This document shows positions 1 through 5,843 of a stretch of DNA of 6,034 nt, piece by piece; within the stretch, counting starts at the first letter, position 1, and each line of letters opens with the position of its first letter. The notes beneath the pieces are model-generated. The model saw only the letters and a list, made by a program, of their open reading frames with translations, was not told the origin of the DNA and searched no databases. The stretch is from Planctomycetota bacterium (GTDB lineage: Bacteria; Planctomycetota; Brocadiia; Brocadiales; Brocadiaceae): positions 1-6,034 of the forward strand of contig JAHFOW010000176.1 of assembly GCA_023261465.1 (NCBI GenBank), in the 5' to 3' direction. Position numbers and translations under genes: made by a program.

Positions 1-556
1 CTGCCTCAAATGCCTGCTGTAACAATTCCTGTTTCTTATTGACAGCGCCTTTTTCTTCTAATCCGGCGCATAATATATTACCCGCGTATTGTGTGTCCGT
101 AACATGGAAAAATGCCCTTATTGTCTGTACGGCACCAGTAAACAAGTTTTCAACGGGGTTACGGGCTGCGGTTGCAATAAAAAAGCCTTTGGCACACCTG
201 CCGCCGTCCCGGATGGACTTGTGAAGTATATACTTCCGCGCCCAGAATGCCTGGCATCGGTCTATAAATGCCTTCAACTGTGCGCTTACACCCATAAAAT
301 AAATGGGGGATGTGACAATAATTCCATCGGCATCCACAAGGTGTGTGTACATTTTTTGCATTGCGTCTCCTATGACACAGACCCCGTTCTCATAACAACC
401 TCCGCAGGAATTACAGGGCGCGACCGGTAAATCACGAATAATGATCTTTTCAACAACCGAACCGTTTGCCTCAGCCCCTTGCAAAGCGTTGTTCAGAAGG
501 ATATCTGAATTTCCATTCAGGCGGGGGCTGCCATAGATGCCCAGTATTTTTTTCAT
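1..556 (-). CDS. Iron-sulfur flavoprotein, NADPH-dependent FMN reductase-like (partial, C-terminus beyond left edge)
   Basis: The ATG at 556 opens a 185-codon frame that continues past the left edge. The protein begins MKKILGIYGSPRLNGNS, the flavodoxin-like first strand followed by the FMN phosphate-binding loop (residues 9-17). A second FMN-contact segment, TSPIYFMGVSAQLKAFIDR, lies at about 82-100. Between them are cysteines 48, 51, 54 and 60 in the spacing CX2CX2CX5C. This compact pattern is known from the iron-sulfur flavoprotein (Isf) family, where it binds a 4Fe-4S cluster and passes electrons to FMN. A cytosolic electron-transfer or reductase role is inferred; the physiological partner cannot be told. 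The gene starts 22 bases after the decarboxylase stop on the same strand and probably shares its transcript. No clear Shine-Dalgarno precedes the ATG; the gap is AT-rich. A plain NAD(P)H-dependent oxidoreductase of the flavodoxin fold is the alternative name. Confidence 0.85.
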   Translation of the reverse strand, partial: MKKILGIYGSPRLNGNSDILLNNALQGAEANGSVVEKIIIRDLPVAPCNSCGGCYENGVCVIGDAMQKMYTHLVDADGIIVTSPIYFMGVSAQLKAFIDRCQAFWARKYILHKSIRDGGRCAKGFFIATAARNPVENLFTGAVQTIRAFFHVTDTQYAGNILCAGLEEKGAVNKKQELLQQAFEA

Positions 557-578
557 GATATAAATAAAATGAAAATTT

Positions 579-1526
579 CTATGCAATCAGGTTATTTGAC
601 AAAACATCTTTAAAATAATTCAGTGTCTTACGGAGTCCCTCGTCGCGTGAGATTTTCGGTTCCCAACATAAAATCCTCTTTGCCTTAGAAATGTCCGGTT
701 GGCGGATCCTGGGGTCGTCAATGGGAAGTGGTTTGTACACGATCTTGCTTTTACTCTCCGTGAGCGCAATAATTTCCTTTGCTAACTGAAGGACAGTTAT
801 TTCCTCGGGGTTGCCAATATTCAAAGGTTCATGTTCATCCGAATTCAGCAATCGATAGATACCGTCAACGAGGTCGGAGACATAGCAAAAACTCCTCGTC
901 TGCGAACCGTTGCCATACACGGTAATATCTTCGTTCCTCAACGCCTGGTACATGAAATTCGGGAGTGCGCGACCGTCTTTGATCCGCATTCTTGGCCCAT
1001 AGGTGTTAAATATCCTCACGATTTTGGTATCCATACGATGGTAACGATGATATGCCATAGTCATTGCCTCGGCAAACCGTTTTGCCTCGTCATAAACCCC
1101 CCGGGGACCCACAGGGTTTACATGTCCCCAATAATCTTCTTTTTGCGGATGTATTTGAGGGTCTCCATATACCTCGGATGTGGATGCCAGGAGGAACCTC
1201 GCCTTTTTTACCTTTGCCAAACCCAGGCTGTTTAATGTGCCCAGGGAGCCGACTTTGAGCGTTTGTATAGGATATTCAAGATAATCTACCGGGCTGGCTG
1301 GTGATGCGAAATGCAATATATTATCAATATGTCCATCGACATAGATATAATCGCTTACATTGTGTTTTATAAAGCGGAAATGGCTGTTTCCCATCAAATG
1401 AGCAATATTTTCTGCTTTGCCTGTCAGCAGATTGTCAATACATATAACTTCATGCCCCCGCGCAACTAAATGATCGCATAAATGAGAACCAATAAATCCA
1501 GCGCCACCAGTAATTACCGTTCTCAT
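579..1526 (-). CDS. uxs: UDP-glucuronate decarboxylase (UDP-xylose synthase), extended SDR family
   Basis: This enzyme oxidises and decarboxylates UDP-glucuronate to UDP-xylose with bound NAD, supplying pentose units or 4-keto intermediates for surface glycans. The 315-residue protein is the usual length for a bacterial soluble form. It shows the Rossmann motif GGAGFIG at 7-13, HFASPASP at 72-79, the active-site block STSEVYGDP at 115-123 (Thr116, Glu118), and YDEAK at 145-149 with catalytic Tyr145 and Lys149. It also has IFNTYGPRM at 172-180, GSQTRSF at 207-213 and DDPRIRQPDISKAK at 270-283. This set is typical of UXS rather than of dTDP-glucose 4,6-dehydratase, the nearest alternative. I chose the ATG at 1526 because it begins right at the first beta strand and has GGAGG just upstream. 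A longer frame opens with TTG at 1613, but it adds 29 residues without family resemblance. The Isf-type flavoprotein follows 22 bases downstream. Confidence 0.92.
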   Translation of the reverse strand: MRTVITGGAGFIGSHLCDHLVARGHEVICIDNLLTGKAENIAHLMGNSHFRFIKHNVSDYIYVDGHIDNILHFASPASPVDYLEYPIQTLKVGSLGTLNSLGLAKVKKARFLLASTSEVYGDPQIHPQKEDYWGHVNPVGPRGVYDEAKRFAEAMTMAYHRYHRMDTKIVRIFNTYGPRMRIKDGRALPNFMYQALRNEDITVYGNGSQTRSFCYVSDLVDGIYRLLNSDEHEPLNIGNPEEITVLQLAKEIIALTESKSKIVYKPLPIDDPRIRQPDISKAKRILCWEPKISRDEGLRKTLNYFKDVLSNNLIA

Positions 1527-1529
1527 ATA

Positions 1530-1534
1530 CCTCC
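1530..1534 (-). promoter_or_regulatory. Ribosome binding site GGAGG deciding the uxs start
   Basis: Read on the minus strand, GGAGG is followed by only three bases and then the ATG at 1526. The spacing is shorter than the usual 5-9 bases. It is still the only strong Shine-Dalgarno in the region, and it agrees with where the Rossmann fold starts. Confidence 0.6.
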
Positions 1535-1631
1535 ATATATCAGTAAATTCTTTAAAAATTGGACAGGATAAAAACGATTCGGATGTTCTTTTCTCTCCGA
1601 GTTCGAAATTCAAAAAAATATCGCAAATTGA

Positions 1632-1660
1632 ATTTTACTACATTTTCATTGAAATGCAAA
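1632..1660 (-). promoter_or_regulatory. Candidate sigma70-type promoter for uxs
   Basis: On the minus strand, TTTGCA (1655-1660) is followed by a 17-base spacer and TAAAAT (1632-1637). The -10 matches the consensus at five of six positions and the -35 at four of six. Transcription would begin near 1625, giving a leader of about 100 bases before the ATG at 1526. The flanks are AT-rich, so chance matches are easy. Confidence 0.35.
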
Positions 1661-1801
1661 TCAAATTCATAAGCACTTAATATTTGAAGGGTTACGAACA
1701 ATTTTGGAGAGACAGAGTGGGGACGCTACGGGGTGATTAATATATATGCAGGGAGAATATGATGAGTGGTAAAATTTTTATTTGGTTTCTTCAAACAGTT
1801 C

Positions 1802-1850
1802 GTCCCTAAGGGACTTTTACAAACGATTATCCTTTTAGCTCCGTAGGAGC
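1802..1850. repeat. Pair of short perfect hairpins, dispersed palindromic repeat type
   Basis: The first hairpin is GTCCC-TAA-GGGAC at 1802-1814 and the second is GCTCC-GTA-GGAGC at 1838-1850. Each has a 5-bp GC-rich stem and a 3-base loop, and they lie 23 bases apart in otherwise AT-rich DNA. The phrases around them (CCCTAAGGGACTTTT and CCGTAGGAGCGGTCTGTTTAT) resemble intergenic palindromic repeats that I recall as recurring many times in environmental bacterial genomes. Only one copy of each is in this window, so the repeat status rests on recollection and structure. They could act as mRNA 3'-end stabilisers for xerC or as mobile REP-like units. Confidence 0.5.
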
Positions 1851-1927
1851 GGTCTGTTTATTTTTCCGGCACATTCAGATTTCATGTGACAAACCTGCCG
1901 GCCATATTATCAGGAGCAATAGTTATG

Positions 1928-2797
1928 TTATGCCCTTGGATGTGCCTTATCGTATACTTGTTTTAGCCGTTCAGTAGTTATGTGGGTATAAATCTGGGTG
2001 GTTGAGAGGTTTGAGTGCCCCAGCAACTCTTGCACGGACCGCAGGTCGGCGCCGTGATCCAACAGATGGGTTGCGAAACTGTGGCGGAAGGTGTGGGGGG
2101 AGATTTTGTGGTTTAACCCACCCTTTTTAACGTATTTTTCTAACATCCTCGCCACACTGCGGTCGGTAAGACGGCCGCCTCGTTTATTTAAAAAAAGCGC
2201 CTTATTTTCCGACCCCCTTTTTTCCATATATAATCGTATGGCATTTAATGCATGATTCCCAATGGGAATTAAACGTTCCTTCTTTCCCTTCCCTTTTACC
2301 TTAACAACCTCATTCAGGAAATCCACATCCGTGATGTCAAGTCCCGCCAGCTCGCTTACCCTCATGCCGGTGCTGTATAAGGTCTCCATAATAGCCCTGT
2401 CGCGCATACCCGGAACAGTATGTGCATCCGGTATATTTAAAAGCGTCTCTGTTTCACTGACACTCATGAATTCGGGAAGGTTCCTGTCCAGCTTCGGGGT
2501 GCGAATATTTTCCACCGGATTACATTCCAAAATACCTTCCCGGCAGAGAAATTTGTAAAGGGAGCGAATGGCTACTAATTTCCGTGCAATTGTGGTTCTT
2601 GAATAGTTCTGGTTTTTCAGGAATGCAAGGAATTTTCTTAAAAGCAAGCGGTTGGCGCTTCCCAAATCTTTGCAATTCTCACCCAGAAGAAACGAAAGGT
2701 ACTGATCCAGGTCACTCCGGTACGCCCGCAGCGTCTGCTCTGAAAAATTCTTGTCATGTTCGATATGGGCGAGATATTTATTTACATAGTCCTGCAT
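1928..2797 (-). CDS. xerC: Site-specific tyrosine recombinase XerC
   Basis: XerC acts in the cytoplasm, normally with XerD, to resolve chromosome dimers at the dif site. Numbered from the ATG at 2797 (289 residues), the N-terminal SAM-like DNA-binding domain covers about 1-90 and the catalytic domain about 110-289. The full catalytic set is visible: Arg146 in STGMRVSEL, Lys170 in KGKGKK, His235 and Arg238 in PHTFRHSFATHLL, His261 in LLGHSN, and the nucleophile Tyr270 in QIYTH. The C-terminus ends AHPRA, which favours XerC over XerD and over phage integrases. An in-frame ATG at 2836 would add 13 residues, but it has no Shine-Dalgarno and sits at about the predicted transcription start. The 2797 start has GAGGG about 10 bases upstream and matches where family members begin. 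The gene is divergent from pabB, and no hslVU or other usual xerC partner is adjacent in the window. Confidence 0.92.
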   Translation of the reverse strand: MQDYVNKYLAHIEHDKNFSEQTLRAYRSDLDQYLSFLLGENCKDLGSANRLLLRKFLAFLKNQNYSRTTIARKLVAIRSLYKFLCREGILECNPVENIRTPKLDRNLPEFMSVSETETLLNIPDAHTVPGMRDRAIMETLYSTGMRVSELAGLDITDVDFLNEVVKVKGKGKKERLIPIGNHALNAIRLYMEKRGSENKALFLNKRGGRLTDRSVARMLEKYVKKGGLNHKISPHTFRHSFATHLLDHGADLRSVQELLGHSNLSTTQIYTHITTERLKQVYDKAHPRA

Positions 2798-2839
2798 AGA
2801 TCGAAATCCCTCACCATCAAAATAGCATAATGGCATCCG

Positions 2840-2868
2840 ATGTTAGCATACTTGTTGTTCATTAACAA
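2840..2868 (-). promoter_or_regulatory. Candidate promoter for xerC
   Basis: On the minus strand, TTGTTA (2863-2868), a 17-base spacer and TAACAT (2840-2845) form a sigma70-like pair with four of six matches in each box. Transcription would start near 2833, leaving a leader of about 36 bases before the preferred ATG at 2797. If correct, this start would exclude translation from 2836. Confidence 0.35.
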
Positions 2869-2869
2869 G
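2851..2869. promoter_or_regulatory. Inverted repeat inside the xerC promoter, possible operator
   Basis: CTTGTT (2851-2856) and AACAAG (2864-2869) are perfect 6-base inverted arms around a 7-base centre. The element sits between and over the proposed -35 and -10 boxes of xerC. A dimeric regulator could bind such a site, but arms this short in AT-rich DNA can arise by chance. Confidence 0.25.
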
Positions 2870-2910
2870 GGCAAAAATGGCTTTTTACGGCACAAATCAG
2901 GCGATTTACC

Positions 2911-2939
2911 TTGACAAAGTTTTACATCGCATCTAGATT
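2911..2939 (+). promoter_or_regulatory. Candidate sigma70 promoter for pabB
   Basis: A perfect consensus -35 TTGACA (2911-2916) is followed by exactly 17 bases and TAGATT (2934-2939), which matches the -10 consensus at four of six positions. It points toward pabB and predicts a start near 2946. That gives a 5' leader of about 170 bases, long enough to hold regulatory RNA structure. Confidence 0.55.
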
Positions 2940-2984
2940 ATAGAGGAGTTTTCCCGATAAAGCAGCAATTTTAAAAATGCAGCG

Positions 2985-3012
2985 GGAGAAACGTAATATT
3001 TTGCGTCTCTCC
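2985..3012 (+). promoter_or_regulatory. Leader hairpin upstream of pabB
   Basis: GGAGAAACG (2985-2993) can pair with CGTCTCTCC (3004-3012) across a 10-base AT-rich loop, a 9-bp stem with one A-C mismatch. It is followed at once by a small second stem, AGGA (3013-3016) with TCCT (3024-3027). No T-run follows, so it is not a standard terminator. No tryptophan codons occur in the short frame around it, so a Trp-type attenuator is not supported. I recognise no known riboswitch or T-box motif. Function unknown. Confidence 0.3.
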
Positions 3013-3118
3013 AGGAGTGTAATTCCTAAACATAAAACATTATGATAACCGCAAAACTACAAACCTGCTATTAATATGGGTATCACATTTTGTATAAAAT
3101 ACGGGACTAAACAATTCT

Positions 3119-4534
3119 ATGACTGGTGAGATTCTTATTCGGGAAGTCAAAGATGCCTGCCTGCCGATAGAGGCATTTTGCAGGTTTATTTCAAACAAGA
3201 ACCTGTTTTTTCTCGACAGCGCACTGCCCATAAAGGGAATTTCGAGATATTCATTTCTGGGGTATAACCCTTTCCTCATCATGAAATCCAAACACCGCAC
3301 CATTACTTTAACCGATAAAGACGGTACCCTTGAGATTGAAGGGAATCCCTTTGAACACCTGCGTGAATTATTGAGACAATTTCCGATGGAAACTTCCCTG
3401 GAGTCTATTCCCTTTCAATGTGGCGCTGTCGGTTACCTGGGGTATGAACTTTGCCATTTTATTGAGCAATTACCCAGCAGGGCGATAGACGATATCGGAC
3501 TGCCGGATTTGTATATGGGATTCTATGACCTGATCATCGCATACGACCATCTCCTGGAAAAGTGCTCTGTAATTGGAATAGATTTTGGTTTTGACGACAC
3601 CCTGACGGACAGAATGGAACAGATCATTGATACGTTACAAAAAAAATGTGAACCCGAATATAAATCATCAGACCAGCCAATCGCGCGAGAAATAACGGAA
3701 ACGCCATTACAATTTAATTTTACCAGGGAACAGTATCTGGGCGCTATCAGACGTATTAAAGATTATATATCAGCCGGTGATGTTTATCAGGTTAACCTTT
3801 CTCAACGGATAGAATCCTCCATTCAAATGTCCTCGTATGAACTTTATAAAAAATTACGCGCTGTAAATCCTGCGCCATTCTCCGGTTATTTAATGTTTGA
3901 CAATATTGCCATCATCAGTTCTTCACCGGAACGATTCCTGAATGTCCTTGATAGTCATGTCCAGACCCGTCCCATCAAGGGGACGCGGCCACGGGGAGAG
4001 GATTCAAAAACCGATGAGACATTGAAACAGGATTTGCTTTCCAGTCCAAAGGATGATGCGGAGCTTACCATGATTATTGACCTCGAACGTAATGACCTTG
4101 GACGTGTGTGTAAATTTGGAACCGTCAAAGTAACAGAAAAAAAAGCGCTCGAAACATACCCTACCGTACATCACCTGGTTGCCACCGTAGAAGGCGATTT
4201 ACACGGGCATCATGATATTATTGATTTGCTCAGAGCCGCGTTTCCCGGCGGGTCTATTACCGGAGCGCCCAAGATCAGGGCCATGCAAATTATTGATGAA
4301 CTTGAACCCAGCCAGCGCAGCGTATATACCGGCGCTATCGGGTATATCGGATTTAACGGAAATATGGATATGAACATTGCCATACGTACCTTTATCATGA
4401 AAGACCGCCGTGTATATTTTCAGGTTGGCAGTGGTATAGTTGCAGATTCCCACGAAGAGGATGAATACGAAGAGACATTACACAAGGCGCGGGGACTTAT
4501 TAACTCATTAAAAGGAGGACGGTCTTTAGAGTGA
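3119..4534 (+). CDS. pabB: Aminodeoxychorismate synthase component I (PabB)
   Basis: PabB converts chorismate plus ammonia to 4-amino-4-deoxychorismate, the precursor of p-aminobenzoate for folate; the ammonia normally comes from a PabA glutamine amidotransferase. The 471-residue protein has the anthranilate synthase component I N-terminal domain (about 1-140, with GAVGYLGYEL at 102-111) and the chorismate-binding domain (about 200-465). The latter includes YISAGDVYQVNLSQR at 216-230, SSPERF at 268-273, DLERNDLGRV at 321-330, FPGGSITGAPK at 375-385 and GSGIVADS at 437-444. The deciding motif is TRPIKGTRPRG at 283-293. Lys287 is the PabB nucleophile that TrpE replaces with alanine (PIAGT), so TrpE, the main alternative, is disfavoured. 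The ATG at 3119 is forced by an in-frame stop at 3107-3109. The Shine-Dalgarno is weak. No pabA or intact pabC lies downstream, and the protein has no fused amidotransferase or lyase domain. Confidence 0.92.
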   Translation: MTGEILIREVKDACLPIEAFCRFISNKNLFFLDSALPIKGISRYSFLGYNPFLIMKSKHRTITLTDKDGTLEIEGNPFEHLRELLRQFPMETSLESIPFQCGAVGYLGYELCHFIEQLPSRAIDDIGLPDLYMGFYDLIIAYDHLLEKCSVIGIDFGFDDTLTDRMEQIIDTLQKKCEPEYKSSDQPIAREITETPLQFNFTREQYLGAIRRIKDYISAGDVYQVNLSQRIESSIQMSSYELYKKLRAVNPAPFSGYLMFDNIAIISSSPERFLNVLDSHVQTRPIKGTRPRGEDSKTDETLKQDLLSSPKDDAELTMIIDLERNDLGRVCKFGTVKVTEKKALETYPTVHHLVATVEGDLHGHHDIIDLLRAAFPGGSITGAPKIRAMQIIDELEPSQRSVYTGAIGYIGFNGNMDMNIAIRTFIMKDRRVYFQVGSGIVADSHEEDEYEETLHKARGLINSLKGGRSLE

Positions 4535-4620
4535 ACATCTTAAATAAGCTGACATGCAAATGTCATTGCGAGCGACAGCGAAGCAATCTTTTTTATGGCC
4601 TGCACGATACGCTTTGCTAG
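4531..4620 (+). other. Coupled GTG start leading into a repeat (possible gene remnant)
   Basis: The pabB stop overlaps a GTG as GTGA (4531-4534), and GGAGG (4514-4518) lies 12 bases upstream. Such an arrangement usually marks translational coupling to a next gene. Here the frame runs only 29 codons, enters the dispersed repeat at about codon 11, and stops with TAG at 4618-4620. It may be the beginning of a lost downstream gene (a pabC lyase would be a natural partner), or mere coincidence. No domain is recognisable. Confidence 0.2.
4561..4594. repeat. Dispersed TGTCATTGCGAGCG-type repeat fragment
   Basis: The segment starting TGTCATTGCGAGCGACAGCG and ending GCAATC belongs to a family of intergenic repeats I recognise from many unrelated bacterial genomes. 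Full copies there usually have a second inverted arm; I do not find one here. The ends ATTGC (4565-4569) and GCAAT (4583-4587) can form a 5-bp stem, and a run of six T follows at 4589-4594. It could therefore act as a weak terminator for pabB. It lies 27 bases after the pabB stop. Confidence 0.6.
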
Positions 4621-4829
4621 GAAGTCCACGGGGAACAAAAGCTTTGGTCACATAGAACTATGGAGACCTTTAGCCAATTTGCAATTGTAACCCCTTCTAA
4701 TCAAAGGAGGCCATTATGTCAGGTCTCTCCTTTTCTACGCTACCAAAAGGTTAATACAAAATGATGCTGCACTTCTTTTGGCATTAAACAATATCAAATT
4801 TACCTTGGATATAAAATCAAAACGAGGCG
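4621..4829. other. Convergent intergenic region with inverted repeats and a short open frame
   Basis: This stretch between the convergent pabB and SDR genes has no gene I can defend. Visible structure includes GAGACCT (4663-4669) facing AGGTCTC (4721-4727), and CCAAAAG (4743-4749) facing CTTTTGG (4775-4781). A perfect Shine-Dalgarno AAAGGAGG (4703-4710) precedes an ATG at 4716 whose frame ends after only 12 codons. In another plus-strand frame, 50 codons are open from 4691 to 4843 with protein-like composition, including KGGHYVRSLLFYATKRLI. That frame has no start codon and overlaps the end of the SDR gene. It loosely recalls a transposase C-terminus and may be a decayed remnant. This is weak evidence only. 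Confidence 0.3.
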
Positions 4830-5729
4830 CTAAATACGGTTAATCATATCCTGAACATACCGCTTTAACCCTTCAATCCCTGCATAATGTACACCCAATG
4901 CCTTAGATTGAGTATTATCAATAGTATTGACAGGTTGTTTGGACGTACCGTTGATACTGGATTTGGAGGCACAAAATTCCTTAGCCATACGTGCAACGCT
5001 CACGTTATCAATATAAAAGTCTACCAGGTTGTAAATCTTTCCCGATGCTTCTTTATTGCCAATTGCCAGGTCTATAGCCTGTGCCACATCTTCCACAAAG
5101 ACGACCTTGCCGCCTCCCGAAACTTCTACATCGCTTCCGTGTTTGATATCTTTGACTATATTATACCAGGCGGAGTGGGCCAGATGCGGATTTATACCAT
5201 AGATGCCTACCGGACGGAAGATCGTTGTGCTAAAAGCCTTTGTCATGAAATATGAATGACAAAATGCCTCGACCGATGCCTTGTATGCTCCGTAATTTGA
5301 ATCGGGTATGAGGGGATGCTGTTCGTCTAACTTGATATTGGAAAAGATGTGTCCGTATACCGCACAGGAACTGATAAAGATAAATTGTTTAATGCCAGCT
5401 TGTCTTGAGGCGTCTAACAGTTCTATGCTACCGAGAAGATTTGCCTCTACAAATCTTTTAATGTCCTTATTAGCCGCTTCGTAAAATGAGGCGCCGTTTC
5501 TTTCGTAAGCCATGTGAATGACTACATCCGCACCTTGCACAAATTTCTTCAATATCTCTTTGTCAGTGAGGTTGCCTTGTACAAAGGTAACTTTTTCCTG
5601 AAAATTTTTAAGATGTAAAATATTGCAGGTATTCCGTATCAGAGCCTGTATTTGAGCGCCCCTTTCAAAGAGTCTTTTTGCCACGTAACTACCGAGAAAA
5701 CCAGTCAGACCAGTTACTGCAATTTTCAA
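4830..5729 (-). CDS. NAD-dependent epimerase/dehydratase family protein (extended SDR)
   Basis: This is a Rossmann-fold enzyme likely to act on a nucleotide sugar or a related small molecule; the exact substrate cannot be read from the sequence. Numbered from the TTG at 5729 (299 residues), it begins MKIAVTGLTGFLGS with the NAD(P) motif GLTGFLG at 7-13. It has a DVVIHMAYE strand near 68-76, ISSCAVYG at 119-126, and the catalytic pair Tyr146 and Lys150 in YGAYK. A conserved IFRPVGIYG follows at 170-178. GGAGG lies 8 bases before the TTG, and the fold begins exactly there. The longer frame from a GTG at 5792 adds a basic 21-residue extension with no good ribosome site. Plausible roles are UDP-glucose 4-epimerase-like or reductase activity in glycan or polyketide-like pathways. 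It lies 114 bases downstream of the antiporter gene on the same strand and converges with pabB. Confidence 0.87.
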   Translation of the reverse strand: MKIAVTGLTGFLGSYVAKRLFERGAQIQALIRNTCNILHLKNFQEKVTFVQGNLTDKEILKKFVQGADVVIHMAYERNGASFYEAANKDIKRFVEANLLGSIELLDASRQAGIKQFIFISSCAVYGHIFSNIKLDEQHPLIPDSNYGAYKASVEAFCHSYFMTKAFSTTIFRPVGIYGINPHLAHSAWYNIVKDIKHGSDVEVSGGGKVVFVEDVAQAIDLAIGNKEASGKIYNLVDFYIDNVSVARMAKEFCASKSSINGTSKQPVNTIDNTQSKALGVHYAGIEGLKRYVQDMINRI

Positions 5730-5737
5730 AACGTATT

Positions 5738-5742
5738 CCTCC
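5738..5742 (-). promoter_or_regulatory. Ribosome binding site GGAGG supporting a TTG start
   Basis: On the minus strand GGAGG is followed by an 8-base spacer and TTG at 5729. No ATG or GTG lies at a suitable distance in this frame, so this site decides the start of the SDR gene. Confidence 0.7.
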
Positions 5743-5792
5743 GAAATTCTCTTTTTACCACGGACGTTCACAGAAGTGCGCCGTACAACCAC

Positions 5793-5831
5793 ATTATCTT
5801 GAGTTCCCGTTCCTTCAATATTAAAAGAAGG
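5793..5831 (-). promoter_or_regulatory. Short hairpin and isolated -10-like box between antiporter and SDR genes
   Basis: CCTTC (5812-5816) and GAAGG (5827-5831) are inverted arms around a 10-base AT loop, 12 bases past the antiporter stop. No T-run follows on the minus strand, so it is a poor terminator candidate. GATAAT on the minus strand (5793-5798) resembles a -10 box but has no convincing -35 at 16-18 bases. Whether the SDR gene has its own promoter is unclear. Confidence 0.2.
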
Positions 5832-5843
5832 TGTTGAAACTTA

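Larger units (their letters stand above)
1527..1927. other. Intergenic region between xerC and uxs
   Basis: This gap of about 400 bases separates two minus-strand genes. It holds the candidate uxs promoter near 1632-1660, the pair of hairpins at 1802-1850, and a looser inverted repeat just downstream of the xerC stop: CACAT (1870-1874) with ATGTG (1884-1888), flanked by CCGG at 1866-1869 and 1898-1901. On the xerC transcript strand that structure is followed by an A-run rather than a T-run, so it does not look like a Rho-independent terminator. A 16-codon plus-strand frame at 1759-1809 is preceded by GGGAG but ends inside the first hairpin; I do not call it a gene. The presence of a separate promoter suggests xerC and uxs are not one operon. 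Confidence 0.6.

Noticed and set aside
89..430. A 113-codon plus-strand open frame over the flavoprotein
   Set aside because: It lies antisense to a frame with clear FMN and iron-sulfur motifs, has no family resemblance, and is a shadow of that gene.
831..1258. Plus-strand open frames inside the uxs gene
   Set aside because: They are antisense to a strongly conserved enzyme and show no recognisable domain.
1759..1809. A 16-codon plus-strand frame preceded by GGGAG
   Set aside because: It is very short, ends inside a palindromic repeat and resembles no known peptide; most likely chance.
1866..1901. Inverted repeat just past the xerC stop as a Rho-independent terminator
   Set aside because: On the xerC transcript strand it is followed by an A-rich, not T-rich, stretch, and the outer and inner stems are only 4-5 bp.
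1928..2797. XerC as the integrase of a genomic island
   Set aside because: The AHPRA ending and the overall match are those of housekeeping XerC. There is no tRNA gene, att-like direct repeat or cargo nearby.
2978..3046. A 22-codon frame in the pabB leader (starting MQREKR) as an attenuator leader peptide
   Set aside because: It has no tryptophan or repeated regulatory codons, no good ribosome site, and the hairpin it crosses has no T-run, so a Trp-type attenuator is unsupported.
3040..3303. An 87-codon minus-strand frame across the pabB start
   Set aside because: It overlaps the pabB N-terminus antisense and shows no domain; it would also block the divergent control region.
579..5729. The two SDR genes as parts of one glycan biosynthesis cluster
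   Set aside because: They are separated by xerC, pabB and repeats, with no glycosyltransferase or transporter of sugars between them; same-strand placement alone is not enough.
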